A stretch of 64,000 nt of DNA, taken from NCBI RefSeq assembly GCF_001942255.1, contig NZ_MKKC01000060.1, forward strand, positions 51,851 to 115,850, read 5' to 3'. Of this stretch, positions 18,100 to 26,796 are shown in pieces. Numbering within the stretch: position 1 is the stretch's first letter; every line of letters starts with the position of its first letter. Under the pieces are notes generated by a model. It had not been told where the DNA came from, did not search any database, and saw nothing but the letters and a program-made list of their open reading frames with translations. Position numbers and translations under genes: made by a program. This stretch comes from Nocardiopsis sp. CNR-923. GTDB lineage: Bacteria > Actinomycetota > Actinomycetes > Streptosporangiales > Streptosporangiaceae.

Positions 18100-18129
18100 G
18101 AGCACGCTCCTCCGGTCGGAGCGGTGCTC
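18100..18129. terminator. Bidirectional terminator hairpin
   Basis: GAGCAC-GCTCC pairs with GGAGC-G-GTGCTC around a 7-nt loop between the convergent methyltransferase gene and the small minus-strand gene, overlapping the latter's stop. It also supports the restored methyltransferase stop at 18081. Confidence 0.6.
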
Positions 18130-18355
18130 AAACGCCCTGGCGTGCGACGCCGCCGAAGGCGCCCACCACCGCGCCGAGCGCGAACATGGACGCCTCGTCC
18201 TCGTCCATGTGCACGATTCCGGCGGGGACCCGTACCCGGTAGGGCTTGCCCTCGGCGCGGAGGATCTCCAGACCGTCGATGATTCTCTGGCCCTCCAGCA
18301 TCAGGAGTGCTTCCTCGACCCTGCCCGTGCGGTCGCCGCGTGACCAAATCGACAT
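18128..18355 (-). CDS. Conserved-looking small hypothetical protein (75 aa)
   Basis: A 75-residue polypeptide with an acidic/basic N-terminus (RTGRVEEALLMLEGQRIIDG), a central part suggesting a small beta-rich fold (YRVRVPAGIVHMDEDEASMF), and a Gly/Ala/Val-rich tail (ALGAVVGAFGG) that could be a short membrane-proximal helix. G/C at third positions is strong, which supports coding. I do not recognise the family. The start ATG 18355 gives MSIWSRGDRTG. It lies alone between a terminator and a 700-bp gene-poor stretch. Confidence 0.6.
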   Translation of the reverse strand: MSIWSRGDRTGRVEEALLMLEGQRIIDGLEILRAEGKPYRVRVPAGIVHMDEDEASMFALGAVVGAFGGVARQGV

Positions 18356-19047
18356 GTGCTCACCCTAGCGACCCCCTTGGGGTGGGGACAACGGCGTCGT
18401 GGTCGGGGTATCGCCGGTGGTCGGGCCGCTTGCACGGTTGATCGGCTCAGGCGCGCGCGACGTGCGCGGCGGTCGGGGAGGACGCCGTCGCGGAGCGCGT
18501 GCGGTTGTCCCGGAGGGCGGCGGCGGTGCATTCTGGCCGGGCTCTCCGGACCGGTGGGGCTGGGTGCGGTACCCGTACGCCACCGCGAGTCGGAACCCGA
18601 CCCGGCCACGCCAACGAGCCTCGACCGTCTCCTGCGAACCCGAACGGACCGTGGCCGACCGGGCCGCAGGCACACCGGGACACGGTCCCGCGTCTGGCCG
18701 TGTCACGCGGCCCGGGTCGTCCCGGACACGGCCCGCGGCGGACGGCATCGCCCCGGGCCTGGTCACTCGTGCCCGAACCCCGGCGGGTGTCAGTCCCGAC
18801 CGGGCGGGGGAGCGAGGCGGACGCGGGCGCGGGTGCGGCGCTGTCGTTGTTCGTCTCTCCTGAGGACGGCCCGGAGACGTCGGACCGGGTGCCCCGGTGG
18901 GATTCGCCCCTCCGGTGTCCCTCTTCGCGCGCGTCAAGGATCTACGTCGTAAAGGTGGCTTTCGTGGTCCCGCAGCCCAATTCCACAAAACCCCACCAGC
19001 CTCCAGCCGACCTCCGTACAGTGGTGCCGCGCGACTTCGCGCGAGCG
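18356..19047. other. Gene-poor stretch
   Basis: About 690 bp in which every long open frame on both strands is Arg/Pro/Ser-rich with poor third-position bias. I see no domain, tRNA or clear promoter. Short inverted motifs built from CCCGGG, GTGTC and GACAC recur around 18680-18730, which may reflect structured or degraded sequence. Confidence 0.5.
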
Positions 19048-19083
19048 CCGGTGTGGGGTGGGTGGACGGTCGCCCCACACCGG
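19048..19083 (-). terminator. Terminator after the 30-aa membrane peptide gene
   Basis: A perfect 11-bp stem (CCGGTGTGGGG / CCCCACACCGG) with a 14-nt loop begins 20 nt past the stop of the tiny gene at 19104-19196, supporting a genuine short transcription unit. Confidence 0.6.
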
Positions 19084-19103
19084 TGGACGCACCCGCGCCG
19101 CTG

Positions 19104-19196
19104 TCAGCGGGTCCTGACGATCGTGGCGAGCAGGCCCGCGATGATCATCATCGACAGGCTCACGATCATGAGCACGACCGCGATGGTTCCGACCAT
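19104..19196 (-). CDS. Predicted 30-residue single-span membrane peptide
   Basis: An ATG at 19196 opens 30 codons encoding a highly hydrophobic helix (MVGTIAVVLMIVSLSMM, then IIAGLLATIV) that ends in the positively charged RTR, so a single transmembrane segment with cytoplasmic C-terminus is likely. AAGGA stands 6 nt before the ATG, and a perfect terminator hairpin follows the stop. These flanks make it much better supported than a random short frame. It is too short to match a family by eye: neither KdpF nor CydX patterns fit. Possible roles include small regulators of membrane complexes or stress peptides; this is inference. Confidence 0.55.
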   Translation of the reverse strand: MVGTIAVVLMIVSLSMMIIAGLLATIVRTR

Positions 19197-19451
19197 GGTG
19201 TGTCCTTACGTTCGTCGTTTCCCAGCACCGGGCGCACGCGCGTCGGCGCCCCACGCGCCTGTGCCGTGAACGGGTGCGGCGCGTACTTCTTCGTCGGGTC
19301 ACCCTATCCCGGTGCCACGGGGGCGGCGTCTCGGGGCGGTAGGGCTGACCAGGCAACGGGAACGCCAGTGGCCCTGGCGGGCTCGGGACGTGCCCGACCA
19401 CCCGCGTGCCGGGGCTGGCCGCCGCGGGGCTTTCCGTGGTGCGATGGTGGC

Positions 19452-20258
19452 ATGGGCACACGCGGAGTCCTCATCGACATCGACGGCGTCCTCACCGTGT
19501 CGTGGCGGCCGATCCCCGGCGCGGCGCGGGCGCTGGAGCTGTTGCGGGGCGCGGGCCTGCGCACCGCCCTGCTCACCAACACCACCTCGCGCACGCGCGC
19601 GGACATCGCCGCGACGTTGCGCGGGGCGGGGTTCGACGTGACCGAGGACGACGTGCTCACCGCCCCGACCGCGCTGTCCGCGTATCTGGCGGGGCACCAC
19701 CCCGGAGCGCGGTGCCGTCTGATCAACGACGGTGACATCCGGGCCGATCTGGAGGGCGTGGAACTGGTCGAGGAGAACCCGGACCTGGTGGTCACCGGAG
19801 GGGGCGGACCCGAGTTCGACTACGCGACGATGGACGCGGCCTTCAACGACCTGCGCTCGGGGGCACGGCTGGTGGCCATGCACCGGAACATGTACTGGCG
19901 GACGGAGGAGGGCATGCGGCTCGACGCCGGTGCCTTCGTGGTGGCCCTGGAGCGGGCCGCCGGGGTGTCGGCCGAGGTGGTGGGCAAGCCGGCGGAGGCG
20001 TTCTTCACCGCGGCGCTGGAGCGGTTGGGCCTGTCGGCGAGGGAGACTGCCATGGTGGGCGACGACGTCGTCAGTGACGTGCTCGCCGCCCAGCGGCTGG
20101 GGATCAGGGGCGTGCTGGTGCGCACGGGCAAGTTCGAGGAGGGGGCGCTGGACAGGGTCGAGGGTGTGCCCGATCACGTGGTGGGGTCGTTCGCGGACGT
20201 GCCCGCCCTGCTGGGGGCGGACGAGGCGCCGTCCGACTCCGAGGTCCAGGACCCCTGA
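19452..20258 (+). CDS. HAD-superfamily (class IIA) phosphatase
   Basis: A 268-residue HAD-IIA hydrolase like NagD or PLP/phosphoglycolate phosphatases. Motif I is LIDIDGVL (nucleophile Asp plus acid Asp), motif II is LLTNTTS, the motif III Lys lies in VVGKPAEAFF, and motif IV is MVGDDVVSDV. A class IIA cap domain lies between motifs II and III. It also resembles the eukaryotic LHPP branch (VLIDIDGVL, then LNDGDI-like RLINDGDIRADL). The start ATG 19452 is chosen from family length; no strong ribosome-binding site is present. The substrate is unknown, and it appears monocistronic. Confidence 0.85.
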   Translation: MGTRGVLIDIDGVLTVSWRPIPGAARALELLRGAGLRTALLTNTTSRTRADIAATLRGAGFDVTEDDVLTAPTALSAYLAGHHPGARCRLINDGDIRADLEGVELVEENPDLVVTGGGGPEFDYATMDAAFNDLRSGARLVAMHRNMYWRTEEGMRLDAGAFVVALERAAGVSAEVVGKPAEAFFTAALERLGLSARETAMVGDDVVSDVLAAQRLGIRGVLVRTGKFEEGALDRVEGVPDHVVGSFADVPALLGADEAPSDSEVQDP

Positions 20259-20538
20259 CGGGCCTCACCGAGCCGCCGGTCGGCTCCAGGTCCCCGGCGC
20301 CGGGGCGGGCGTGGTCGGGGCGCCTCACGGGCCTCGTCGGCGGATCCGGCGGAGAACGGGGGCGCGCACGGTAGCGTGACCGTGTGGCCCGGCGCGACGG
20401 GATATCGGCGGTGCGGCATGCGGCTTTTGTGCCGATATCGGACACCGAGGGCCCTTGCCGCGTAGGGGATCGGGGCCGTTTACTGGTCGGGCGCCGCCGG
20501 CCTGGCGGCGCCGCCGATCGACCGCAGAAAGCAGGACC

Positions 20539-21332
20539 GTGTCCGCCGAGACCCCCAAGATCGACACCTCCGTCCCCCACACGCCCGCATCTGGAACTAC
20601 TGGTTGGGCGGCAAGGACAACTACCCGGTGGACCGGGAGATGGGCGAACAGATCCGCGCGTTCTTCCCCGAGATCGTGGACAACGCGGTGGCCGACCGCG
20701 CCTTCCTCGTCCGCGCGGTGACCCATCTCGCCGAGCAGGGGGTTCGCCAGTTCCTCGACATCGGCACCGGGTTGCCCACCCACAACAACACGCACGAGGT
20801 CGCCCAGTCGGTGGCGCCGGAGTCGCGTGTGGTGTACGTGGACAACGATCCGCTGGTGCTCGCGCACGCCCGCGCCCTGCTGACCGGCAGTGAGAAAGGC
20901 GCCACCGACTACGTGGACGCCGACCTGCGCGATCCCGGGGCCATCCTGTCGCAGGCGGCGCGGACCCTGGACCTCTCCCAGCCCGTGGGCCTCATGCTGC
21001 TCGGCGTGGTCAACTTCGTCGACGACGACGCCGAGGTGCGCGCCATCCTCGACCGCCTTATGGGAGCTCTGGCTCCGGGCAGCTTCCTGGTGATCTCCCA
21101 CCCGACCGACGACATCGACCACGAGCGCGCGCACGAGGTGGCGACCGCGTGGAACGAGAAGGGCACGCCCAAGCTGACGATCCGGACGGCGGAGGGGATC
21201 CGGGAGCTGTTCCACGGCCTGGAACTGCTGGAGCCGGGGGTGGTCTCGTGCTCTCTGTGGCGGCCGGGGAACACCGAGGTGGGCGAGGTGCGTCCGGTGG
21301 CCGAGTACGGGGGCGTGGCCAGGAAGGCCTGA
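20539..21332 (+). CDS. DUF574 SAM-dependent methyltransferase, frameshifted near the N-terminus
   Basis: Actinobacterial S-adenosylmethionine-dependent methyltransferase of the DUF574 family. Recognisable blocks are GGKDNYPVDREMGEQI, FLDIGTGLPTHNNTHEVAQ (SAM-binding strand-loop) and VVYVDNDPLVLAHARALL. The first 15 codons from GTG 20539 are in another frame. One missing base near 20583 gives HTARIWNYWLGGKDNYPVD, the typical family N-terminus. Length after repair is about 264 residues, as usual. These proteins are numerous in streptomycetes and relatives and their substrates are unknown. Convergent with paaK. Confidence 0.85.
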
Positions 21333-21417
21333 CGCGGCTCCGCGCGTGTCCCCGCGCCGGTGGACGGGGTCGGGGGCACGCGCGGCGCGGGGGGGGCGGG
21401 GTCCGCCCCGGGCGCGG

Positions 21418-22773
21418 TCAGCGGGGGCGCTGGTCGATGATGCGGCGGAACTTGCCCACCGACCTTTCGATGCCCTCGGGGCCGACGACGTCGACGGTGA
21501 CGCTGACGCCGACCCGGTCCTTGATGGCGGCCGTGAGGCTGTGGGCGAGTTCGGCGCGCTGCTGGTCGGTCCGGTCGGCGCGGGCCTCCGCGCGCACGGC
21601 CATCCGGTCCAGACGTCCCTCACGGGTGAGCACCAGTTGGAAGTGCGGGGCCAGGCCGTCCAGGCCCAGGACGATCTCCTCGATCTGGGTGGGGAAGACG
21701 TTGACGCCGCGCAGGATGATCATGTCGTCACTGCGGCCGGTGACCTTGTCCATGCGGCGCATGGGTCGGGCGGTGCCGGGGCGCAGGGTGGTCAGGTCGC
21801 GGGTGCGGTAGCGGATGACGGGCATGGCCTCCTTGGTGAGGGAGGTGAAGGCCAGTTCGCCGTACTCGCCGTCGGGCAGGACCTCGTGGGTGACGGGGTC
21901 GAGGATCTCGGGCAGGAAGTGGTCCTCCCACACGTGCAGCCCGTCCTTGGTCTCCACGCACTCGTTGGCCACACCGGGGCCCATGACCTCGGACAGGCCG
22001 TAGATGTCGACGGCGTGCAGGTCGAAGCGTTCCTCGATCTCCAGGCGCATCCGTTCGGTCCAGGGTTCGGCGCCAAAGATCCCGACCTTGAGGGAGGTCG
22101 TGCGCGGATCGAGGCCCTGGCGTTCGAACTCGTCGAGCAGGGTGAGCATGTAGCTGGGGGTGACCATGATGACGTCGGGCTGGAAGTCCTGGATGAGTTG
22201 GACCTGTTTGGCGGTCTGGCCGCCGGAGGCGGGGATGACCGTGCAGCCGAGTCGCTCGGCCCCGTAGTGGGCGCCCAGACCGCCGGTGAAGAGCCCGTAC
22301 CCGTAGGCGACGTGGACCTTGTGGCCGGGGCGGCCGCCCGCGGCGCGGATGGAGCGGGCCACGACGTCGGCCCAGTGGTCGATGTCCCGGCGGGTGTAGC
22401 CGACGACGGTGGGGCGTCCGGTGGTGCCGCTGGAGGCGTGTATGCGGCTGATGCGCTCCTGGGGGACGGCGAACATGCCGAAGGGGTAGCTCTCGCGCAG
22501 GTCGGCCTTGGTGGTGTGCGGGAAGTGCCGCAGGTCGGCCAGGTCTTCCAGGTCCTCGGGGCGGACGCCGGCCTCGTCGAACTTCCTCCGGTACAGGGGC
22601 ACGTTCGTGTAGGCGTGCTCCAGGGTCCGCTTCAGGCGCTCCAGCTGCAGGGCGCGCAGCTCCTCGACACTCATGCGCTCGGCCGGGTCCAGCAGGTCGG
22701 GTGCGGGCGCCTGGCCGAGGCGGGTGCTGGGGGCGGGACCGGTCGACCGCCGGATGGTGTCGTCGCTGGCCAT
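21418..22773 (-). CDS. paaK: Phenylacetate-CoA ligase
   Basis: A 451-residue AMP-forming ligase that activates phenylacetate to phenylacetyl-CoA, the first step of the aerobic paa pathway. Visible are the adenylation core (HASSGTTGRPTVVGYTRRDI), GYGLFTGGLGAHYGAERLG, the SEVMGPGVANECVE block specific to PaaK, and a C-terminal PaaK-type domain (GVNVFPTQIEEIVLG). The start ATG 22773 gives MASDDTIRRS. It is transcribed divergently from the thiolase-led operon, with a PaaR-like operator between the two, so both arms are likely co-repressed and induced by phenylacetyl-CoA. Confidence 0.95.
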   Translation of the reverse strand: MASDDTIRRSTGPAPSTRLGQAPAPDLLDPAERMSVEELRALQLERLKRTLEHAYTNVPLYRRKFDEAGVRPEDLEDLADLRHFPHTTKADLRESYPFGMFAVPQERISRIHASSGTTGRPTVVGYTRRDIDHWADVVARSIRAAGGRPGHKVHVAYGYGLFTGGLGAHYGAERLGCTVIPASGGQTAKQVQLIQDFQPDVIMVTPSYMLTLLDEFERQGLDPRTTSLKVGIFGAEPWTERMRLEIEERFDLHAVDIYGLSEVMGPGVANECVETKDGLHVWEDHFLPEILDPVTHEVLPDGEYGELAFTSLTKEAMPVIRYRTRDLTTLRPGTARPMRRMDKVTGRSDDMIILRGVNVFPTQIEEIVLGLDGLAPHFQLVLTREGRLDRMAVRAEARADRTDQQRAELAHSLTAAIKDRVGVSVTVDVVGPEGIERSVGKFRRIIDQRPR

Positions 22774-22895
22774 GTTGGGACTCTCCGTGTACCGTGCGCG
22801 GCGCGCCGCCGGATCGGACGCCTGGACGGGTACGGCGGCGCGGTCGGCGCGCGAGATGGGCGGTGGCCCGCCGCGGGGGGCGAGCCGACTTGCTA

Positions 22896-22917
22896 ACTGA
22901 CCGAACGTTCAGTTACT
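22896..22917. promoter_or_regulatory. PaaR/TetR-like operator between paaK and the thiolase gene
   Basis: A 22-bp partially palindromic site centred on AACGTT, with half-sites ACTGACCG and CAGTTACT. It matches, apart from two positions, the corynebacterial PaaR consensus as I recall it (ACTNACCG-N2-CG-N2-CGGTNAGT). A related site precedes paaA at 26761-26782. Confidence 0.65.
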
Positions 22918-23020
22918 AATGCATTAAGGCAGTCCCCGGGCAGCGGTGTCAAGGAGGGGTGCCGATGAGTTCACACGCGGCGGTGGCGCACGTCACCGCC
23001 CTCAACATGGGAGGCCCCGC

Positions 23021-24256
23021 GTGAGCGACGTCTACCTGGTCGACGGGGTGCGCACCCCTCAGGGCCGCTACGGCGGCGCGCTGTCGGCCGTGCGACCGGA
23101 CGACCTGGCGGCCACGGTCGTGGCCGAGGCCGTACGCAGGTCCGGAGTCCCCGGTGACTCCGTGGACGAGGTGGTCCTCGGCGCCGCCAACCAGGCGGGC
23201 GAGGACAACCGCAACGTCGCCCGGATGGCGGCGCTGCTGGCGGGGCTGGACCCGAGCGTCCCCGGGTACACCGTCAACCGCCTGTGCGCCAGCGGCCTGA
23301 CCGCGGTGGCCGCCGCGGCTCAGGCGATCCGGGCGGGCGAGGCGGACGTGGTCGTGGCGGGCGGCGTGGAGTCGATGACCCGCGCCCCCTGGGTCATGGC
23401 CAAGCCCGGCGCCCCCTGGGCCAAGCCCGGCGAGGTCGCCGACACCTCCCTCGGCTGGCGTTTCACCAACCCCGTGTTCGCCGCCCACGACGCACAGGCG
23501 CCGGTGGACGCCTCCCCGAACGACCTGCGCTACACCCTGTCCATGGGCGAGACCGCCGAGGAGGTCGCCGTACTGGAGGGGCTGACCCGCCAGGAGTGCG
23601 ACGCGTTCGCCCTGCGCAGCCACCGGCGGGCGGTGGCCGCGGCCGAGGCCGGGCGCTTCGACCGCGAGATCGTGCCCGTCACGGTCACCGGTCGCGGGGG
23701 CGCCGCCCACGAGGTCACCGCGGACGAGGGCCCGCGCCCCGACACCGACGAGGGCTCCCTGGCCAGGCTGCGCCCGGTCTTTCGCACGGGCGGCATCGTC
23801 ACGGCCGGCAACTCCTCGTCCCTGGCCGACGGCGCCTGCGCCCTCGTGCTGGCCGGCGCCGAGGCGGTTGAGAGGCACGGGCTGACCCCCCGCGCCCGCG
23901 TGGTGGCCTCGGCCTCGGCCGGAGTGCCCCCGCAGATCATGGGCCTGGGTCCGGTGCCCGCCACGGAGAAGGTGCTCGCCCGAGCCGGGTGGGCGCTCGA
24001 CGAGGTCGGATCCGTGGAGCTCAACGAGGCCTTCGCCGCCCAGGCCCTGGGCGTCATGCGGCGGCTCGATCTGGACCCCGAGCGCGTCAACGTCGACGGC
24101 GGCGCGATCGCGCTGGGCCACCCCCTGGGCAGCTCCGGCGCCCGCATCCTGGTCACCCTGCTGAACCGCATGGAGCGCGAGGACACCCGGCGCGGCCTGG
24201 CCGCTCTGTGTGTGGGTGTGGGACAGGGCGCCGCACTCCTGGTCGAGCGGGTCTGA
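23021..24256 (+). CDS. paaJ: Thiolase (3-oxoadipyl-CoA / acetyl-CoA acyltransferase)
   Basis: A 411-residue type II thiolase. The nucleophilic Cys sits in [19 protein letters not shown], followed by [17 protein letters not shown]-terminal blocks are [15 protein letters not shown] and the final [15 protein letters not shown] with the catalytic Cys, plus [16 protein letters not shown] with the catalytic His. In context it should cleave 3-oxoadipyl-CoA to succinyl-CoA and acetyl-CoA. GTG 23021 is chosen because GGGAGG lies 6 nt upstream. It leads the operon, and its stop is 11 nt before the hydratase gene. PcaF-like proteins of the beta-ketoadipate pathway are equally similar; context favours paa. 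Confidence 0.88.
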   Translation: MSDVYLVDGVRTPQGRYGGALSAVRPDDLAATVVAEAVRRSGVPGDSVDEVVLGAANQAGEDNRNVARMAALLAGLDPSVPGYTVNRLCASGLTAVAAAAQAIRAGEADVVVAGGVESMTRAPWVMAKPGAPWAKPGEVADTSLGWRFTNPVFAAHDAQAPVDASPNDLRYTLSMGETAEEVAVLEGLTRQECDAFALRSHRRAVAAAEAGRFDREIVPVTVTGRGGAAHEVTADEGPRPDTDEGSLARLRPVFRTGGIVTAGNSSSLADGACALVLAGAEAVERHGLTPRARVVASASAGVPPQIMGLGPVPATEKVLARAGWALDEVGSVELNEAFAAQALGVMRRLDLDPERVNVDGGAIALGHPLGSSGARILVTLLNRMEREDTRRGLAALCVGVGQGAALLVERV

Positions 24257-24267
24257 GGGGGAGCCTG

Positions 24268-25037
24268 ATGACCGAGGATTCCGTCTCCGGCGGCCAGGAC
24301 GGCGGCTTCGAGACGCTGCGCGTGGACTGGCGCGGGGACCGCGTGGTCGTGGAGCTGTTCCGCCCCCGGGCGCGCAACGCCATCAACGGGACGATGATCG
24401 CCGAACTGCACGAGGTGTGCGCCCAGGTGGAGGCGGCCCCCCGGCCGCTGCTGCTCACCGGGCACGGGGACGTGTTCGCGGGCGGCGCCGACATCGCCGA
24501 GCTGCGCGAACGCGGCCGGGAGGAGGCACTGGCCGGGGTCAACAGCCGCCTGTTCGAGCGCCTGCACCGACTGCGGGCCCCCACGGTCGCGGCCGTGGAC
24601 GGCTACGCCCTGGGCGGCGGCGCCGAACTCGCCTACGCGTGCGACATCCGCCTGGCCGCGCCCAGTGCCGTGTTCGCCCAGCCCGAACCGGGCCTGGGCA
24701 TCATCGCCGGTGCGGGCGCTGCTGGCGGCTTCGGGAGCTGGTCGGCCTCTCCGTGGCCAAGCAGGTCCTGCTGGGCGGGTTCCGGCTGGACGCCGAGGCG
24801 GCCCTGCGGCACGGCCTGGTCGCCGAGGTCGTGCCCGCCGAGGAGCTGCGGGACCGGGCACACGCCCTCATCGACCGCATGGCCGCCTCCTCCGCGCTGG
24901 CACTGCGCATGACCAAGATGGTTTTGGACGCCGAGGGCGCCCACCCGATCGCCGACGACCTGACCCAGGCGGTGCTGTTCGAGAGCGCCGACAAACACGA
25001 CCGGATGACCCGATTCCTGGAGAGGAAGAAGCCTTGA
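24268..25037 (+). CDS. paaF: Enoyl-CoA hydratase/isomerase (PaaF-like), frameshifted
   Basis: Crotonase-fold hydratase, about 256 residues when repaired. The first half shows NAINGTMIAEL, the oxyanion-hole segment GHGDVFAGGADIAELRE and the catalytic-Glu block GYALGGGAELAYACDIRLA. FAQPEPGLGII carries the second Glu. The frame then changes near 24720 (one missing base after GAGA) and continues as WRLRELVGLSVAKQVLLGG to the stop at 25037. Both catalytic Glu positions being retained favours a hydratase (2,3-dehydroadipyl-CoA hydratase, PaaF) over an isomerase. It starts at ATG 24268 behind GAGGGGGAG and overlaps the next gene. Confidence 0.8.
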
Positions 25038-25915
25038 GCAGCACCGACACGGGTGTTCCAGCGACCGTCGCCGTCATCGGCGGCGGCACCATGGGCGCGG
25101 GGATCGTCCAGCAGTTCCTCACCTCGGGCGCGCACGTGGTGCTCGTGGAGGCCGCCGACGCCGCCGCCGAGGAGGGACGGGGCCGGGTGGCCGCGGGGCT
25201 GGAGCGGGCGCGCGTGCGCGGCAGGATCGACACCGGGTCGCAGACGTTGCTGGCGCGGTTGTCCACCGTCACCGACACCGCCGCCATCCCCGCAGACACG
25301 GGCCTGGTCGTCGAGGCGGTCCCGGAGCGGCCCGACCTGAAGATCGCCGTGCTGGCCGCCGCCGAGGCGGCCGTCGGGGAGGAGACCGTCCTGGCCTCCA
25401 ACACCAGTTCGCTGTCGGTCACCGACCTGGCCGCGGCGCTGCGGCGGCCCGGCCGGTTCCTGGGCATCCATTTCTTCAACCCCGTCCCCGCCTCCAAACT
25501 GGTGGAGATCGTCACCGCCCCGGACACCGACGCGTCGGTCGTGGCCGTCGTCCGCGGCTGGGTGGCCGCCCTGGGCAAGACCGAGATCGTGGTCCGAGAC
25601 GCACCCGGTTTCGCCACCAGTCGTCTGGGCGTGGCGCTGGGCCTGGAGGCGATCCGGATGGTGGAGGAGGAGGTGGCCTCGCCCACGGACATCGACACCG
25701 CCATGGAGTTGGGCTACCGGCACCCGATGGGGCCGCTTCGCCTGACCGACCTGGTCGGCCTCGACGTGCGGCTGGCCATCGCCGAACACCTGGCCGAGGA
25801 ACTGGGGGACCGGTTCGCGCCGCCCGATCTGTTGCGCCGTAGGGTCGCCGAGGGAAGGCTCGGGAAGAAGACCGGGCAGGGCTTCCACACCTGGGACGAG
25901 GGAGAGTCGGCGTGA
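25034..25915 (+). CDS. paaH: 3-hydroxyacyl-CoA dehydrogenase (PaaH-like)
   Basis: A 293-residue NAD-dependent dehydrogenase, probably oxidising 3-hydroxyadipyl-CoA. The N-terminal Rossmann motif is VAVIGGGTMGAGIVQQFL; the catalytic His is in GIHFFNPVPASKLVEIV; the C-terminal helical domain has RDAPGFATSRLGVALGLEA and GYRHPMGPLRLTDLVGLD. TTG 25034 overlaps the stop of the hydratase gene (TTGA) with GAGGAAG upstream, which indicates translational coupling. An ATG start further downstream would cut the NAD motif. Confidence 0.88.
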   Translation: MSSTDTGVPATVAVIGGGTMGAGIVQQFLTSGAHVVLVEAADAAAEEGRGRVAAGLERARVRGRIDTGSQTLLARLSTVTDTAAIPADTGLVVEAVPERPDLKIAVLAAAEAAVGEETVLASNTSSLSVTDLAAALRRPGRFLGIHFFNPVPASKLVEIVTAPDTDASVVAVVRGWVAALGKTEIVVRDAPGFATSRLGVALGLEAIRMVEEEVASPTDIDTAMELGYRHPMGPLRLTDLVGLDVRLAIAEHLAEELGDRFAPPDLLRRRVAEGRLGKKTGQGFHTWDEGESA

Positions 25916-26700
25916 GCGAGCACAGGGCGGCGGAGTTCGAGGAGAGCGGCGGGCTGGCCACGGTACGGCTGAACAGTCCCGCGCTGACGGTCGGGGTCAA
26001 GGAGGAGTTGCTGGCGGCGCTACGCGAGGCCGCGGACTCAACGACCGCGCGGGCGGTGCTGCTGCTGGGGTCGGACCGGGCGTTCTGCGTGGGCCAGGAC
26101 CTTGCCGAGCACGCCCGCTTCCTGGGGGAGGCGCCCGAGCGGGCGCTGACCACCGTGCGGGAGCACTACAACCGGATCGTGCTGGCCCTGGAGGACATCA
26201 GCGTGCCGGTCGTGGTGGGCGTCGGCGGGGCCTGCGTGGGCGCCGGGATGGGCTTCGCGCTGGCCGGGGACGTGCGGATCAGCGCTCGTCGGGCGAAGTT
26301 CGGCACCGCGTTCACCGGGATCGGCCTGGCCTCGGATTCGGGGCTGGCCTACCGGCTGGTGCGCGCGCTTGGCCAGGCGCGGGCGATGGAGCTGATGCTG
26401 CTGGGCGAGACGGTCGGCGCCGACCGCGCTCTGGAGCTGGGTCTGGTCACGGAGGTCGTGGACGACGACGCGTGGGACACGCGCGCCCGCGAGGTGGCCG
26501 CGCGGTTGGCGTCGGGGCCCACGCTCGCGTTCACGGCTGCCAAGCGCGAGGTGCGCGCGGCGGCCGCCGGCGCGCGTGAGCTGCCCTCCCTGTTGGAGGA
26601 GGAGGCCGAGCTGCAGAACCGGTTGGGTATGACCGCCGACCACGTCGGCGCGGTGAACTCCTTCCTCGCGAAGGAGGCGCCGACCTTCACCGGTCGCTGA
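25912..26700 (+). CDS. paaG: PaaG-like enoyl-CoA isomerase/hydratase
   Basis: A 262-residue crotonase. The pattern FCVGQDLAEHARFLG followed by GVGGACVGAGMGFALAGDVRI and TGIGLASDSGLAYRLVRALG fits 2-(1,2-epoxy-1,2-dihydrophenyl)acetyl-CoA isomerase (PaaG). There, an Asp in the ASDSG loop is catalytic and the first Glu of hydratases is absent, as seen here. It would convert the ring epoxide made by PaaABCDE into the oxepin-CoA. The GTG start overlaps the preceding stop by 4 nt (GTGA). The gene ends the upstream half of the paa locus; a second operator follows. Confidence 0.85.
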   Translation: MSEHRAAEFEESGGLATVRLNSPALTVGVKEELLAALREAADSTTARAVLLLGSDRAFCVGQDLAEHARFLGEAPERALTTVREHYNRIVLALEDISVPVVVGVGGACVGAGMGFALAGDVRISARRAKFGTAFTGIGLASDSGLAYRLVRALGQARAMELMLLGETVGADRALELGLVTEVVDDDAWDTRAREVAARLASGPTLAFTAAKREVRAAAAGARELPSLLEEEAELQNRLGMTADHVGAVNSFLAKEAPTFTGR

Positions 26701-26760
26701 CCTGCCCGATCCGGCCGCCGGGGGTACTTGCCCGGGAGGTCGGATCGGTGGATACTAATT

Positions 26761-26782
26761 ACTGACGAACGTTCGGTTATGA
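26761..26782. promoter_or_regulatory. Second PaaR-like operator, upstream of paaA
   Basis: ACTGACG-AACGTT-CGGTTATGA shares the AACGTT core and the CGGT half-site with the operator at 22896-22917. The left half is one base shorter than in that site, possibly another missing base. It ends 14 nt before the paaA start, so binding would block initiation. Confidence 0.6.
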
Positions 26783-26796
26783 ATGGGGAGCGAGCA

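Noticed and set aside
18499..19269. Long plus-strand open frames in the gene-poor stretch
   Set aside because: Composition dominated by Arg, Pro and Ser with no third-position bias or recognisable motif.
24210..25037. Reading the hydratase region as two separate genes
   Set aside because: The two halves align consecutively to one crotonase with a single-base break near 24720.
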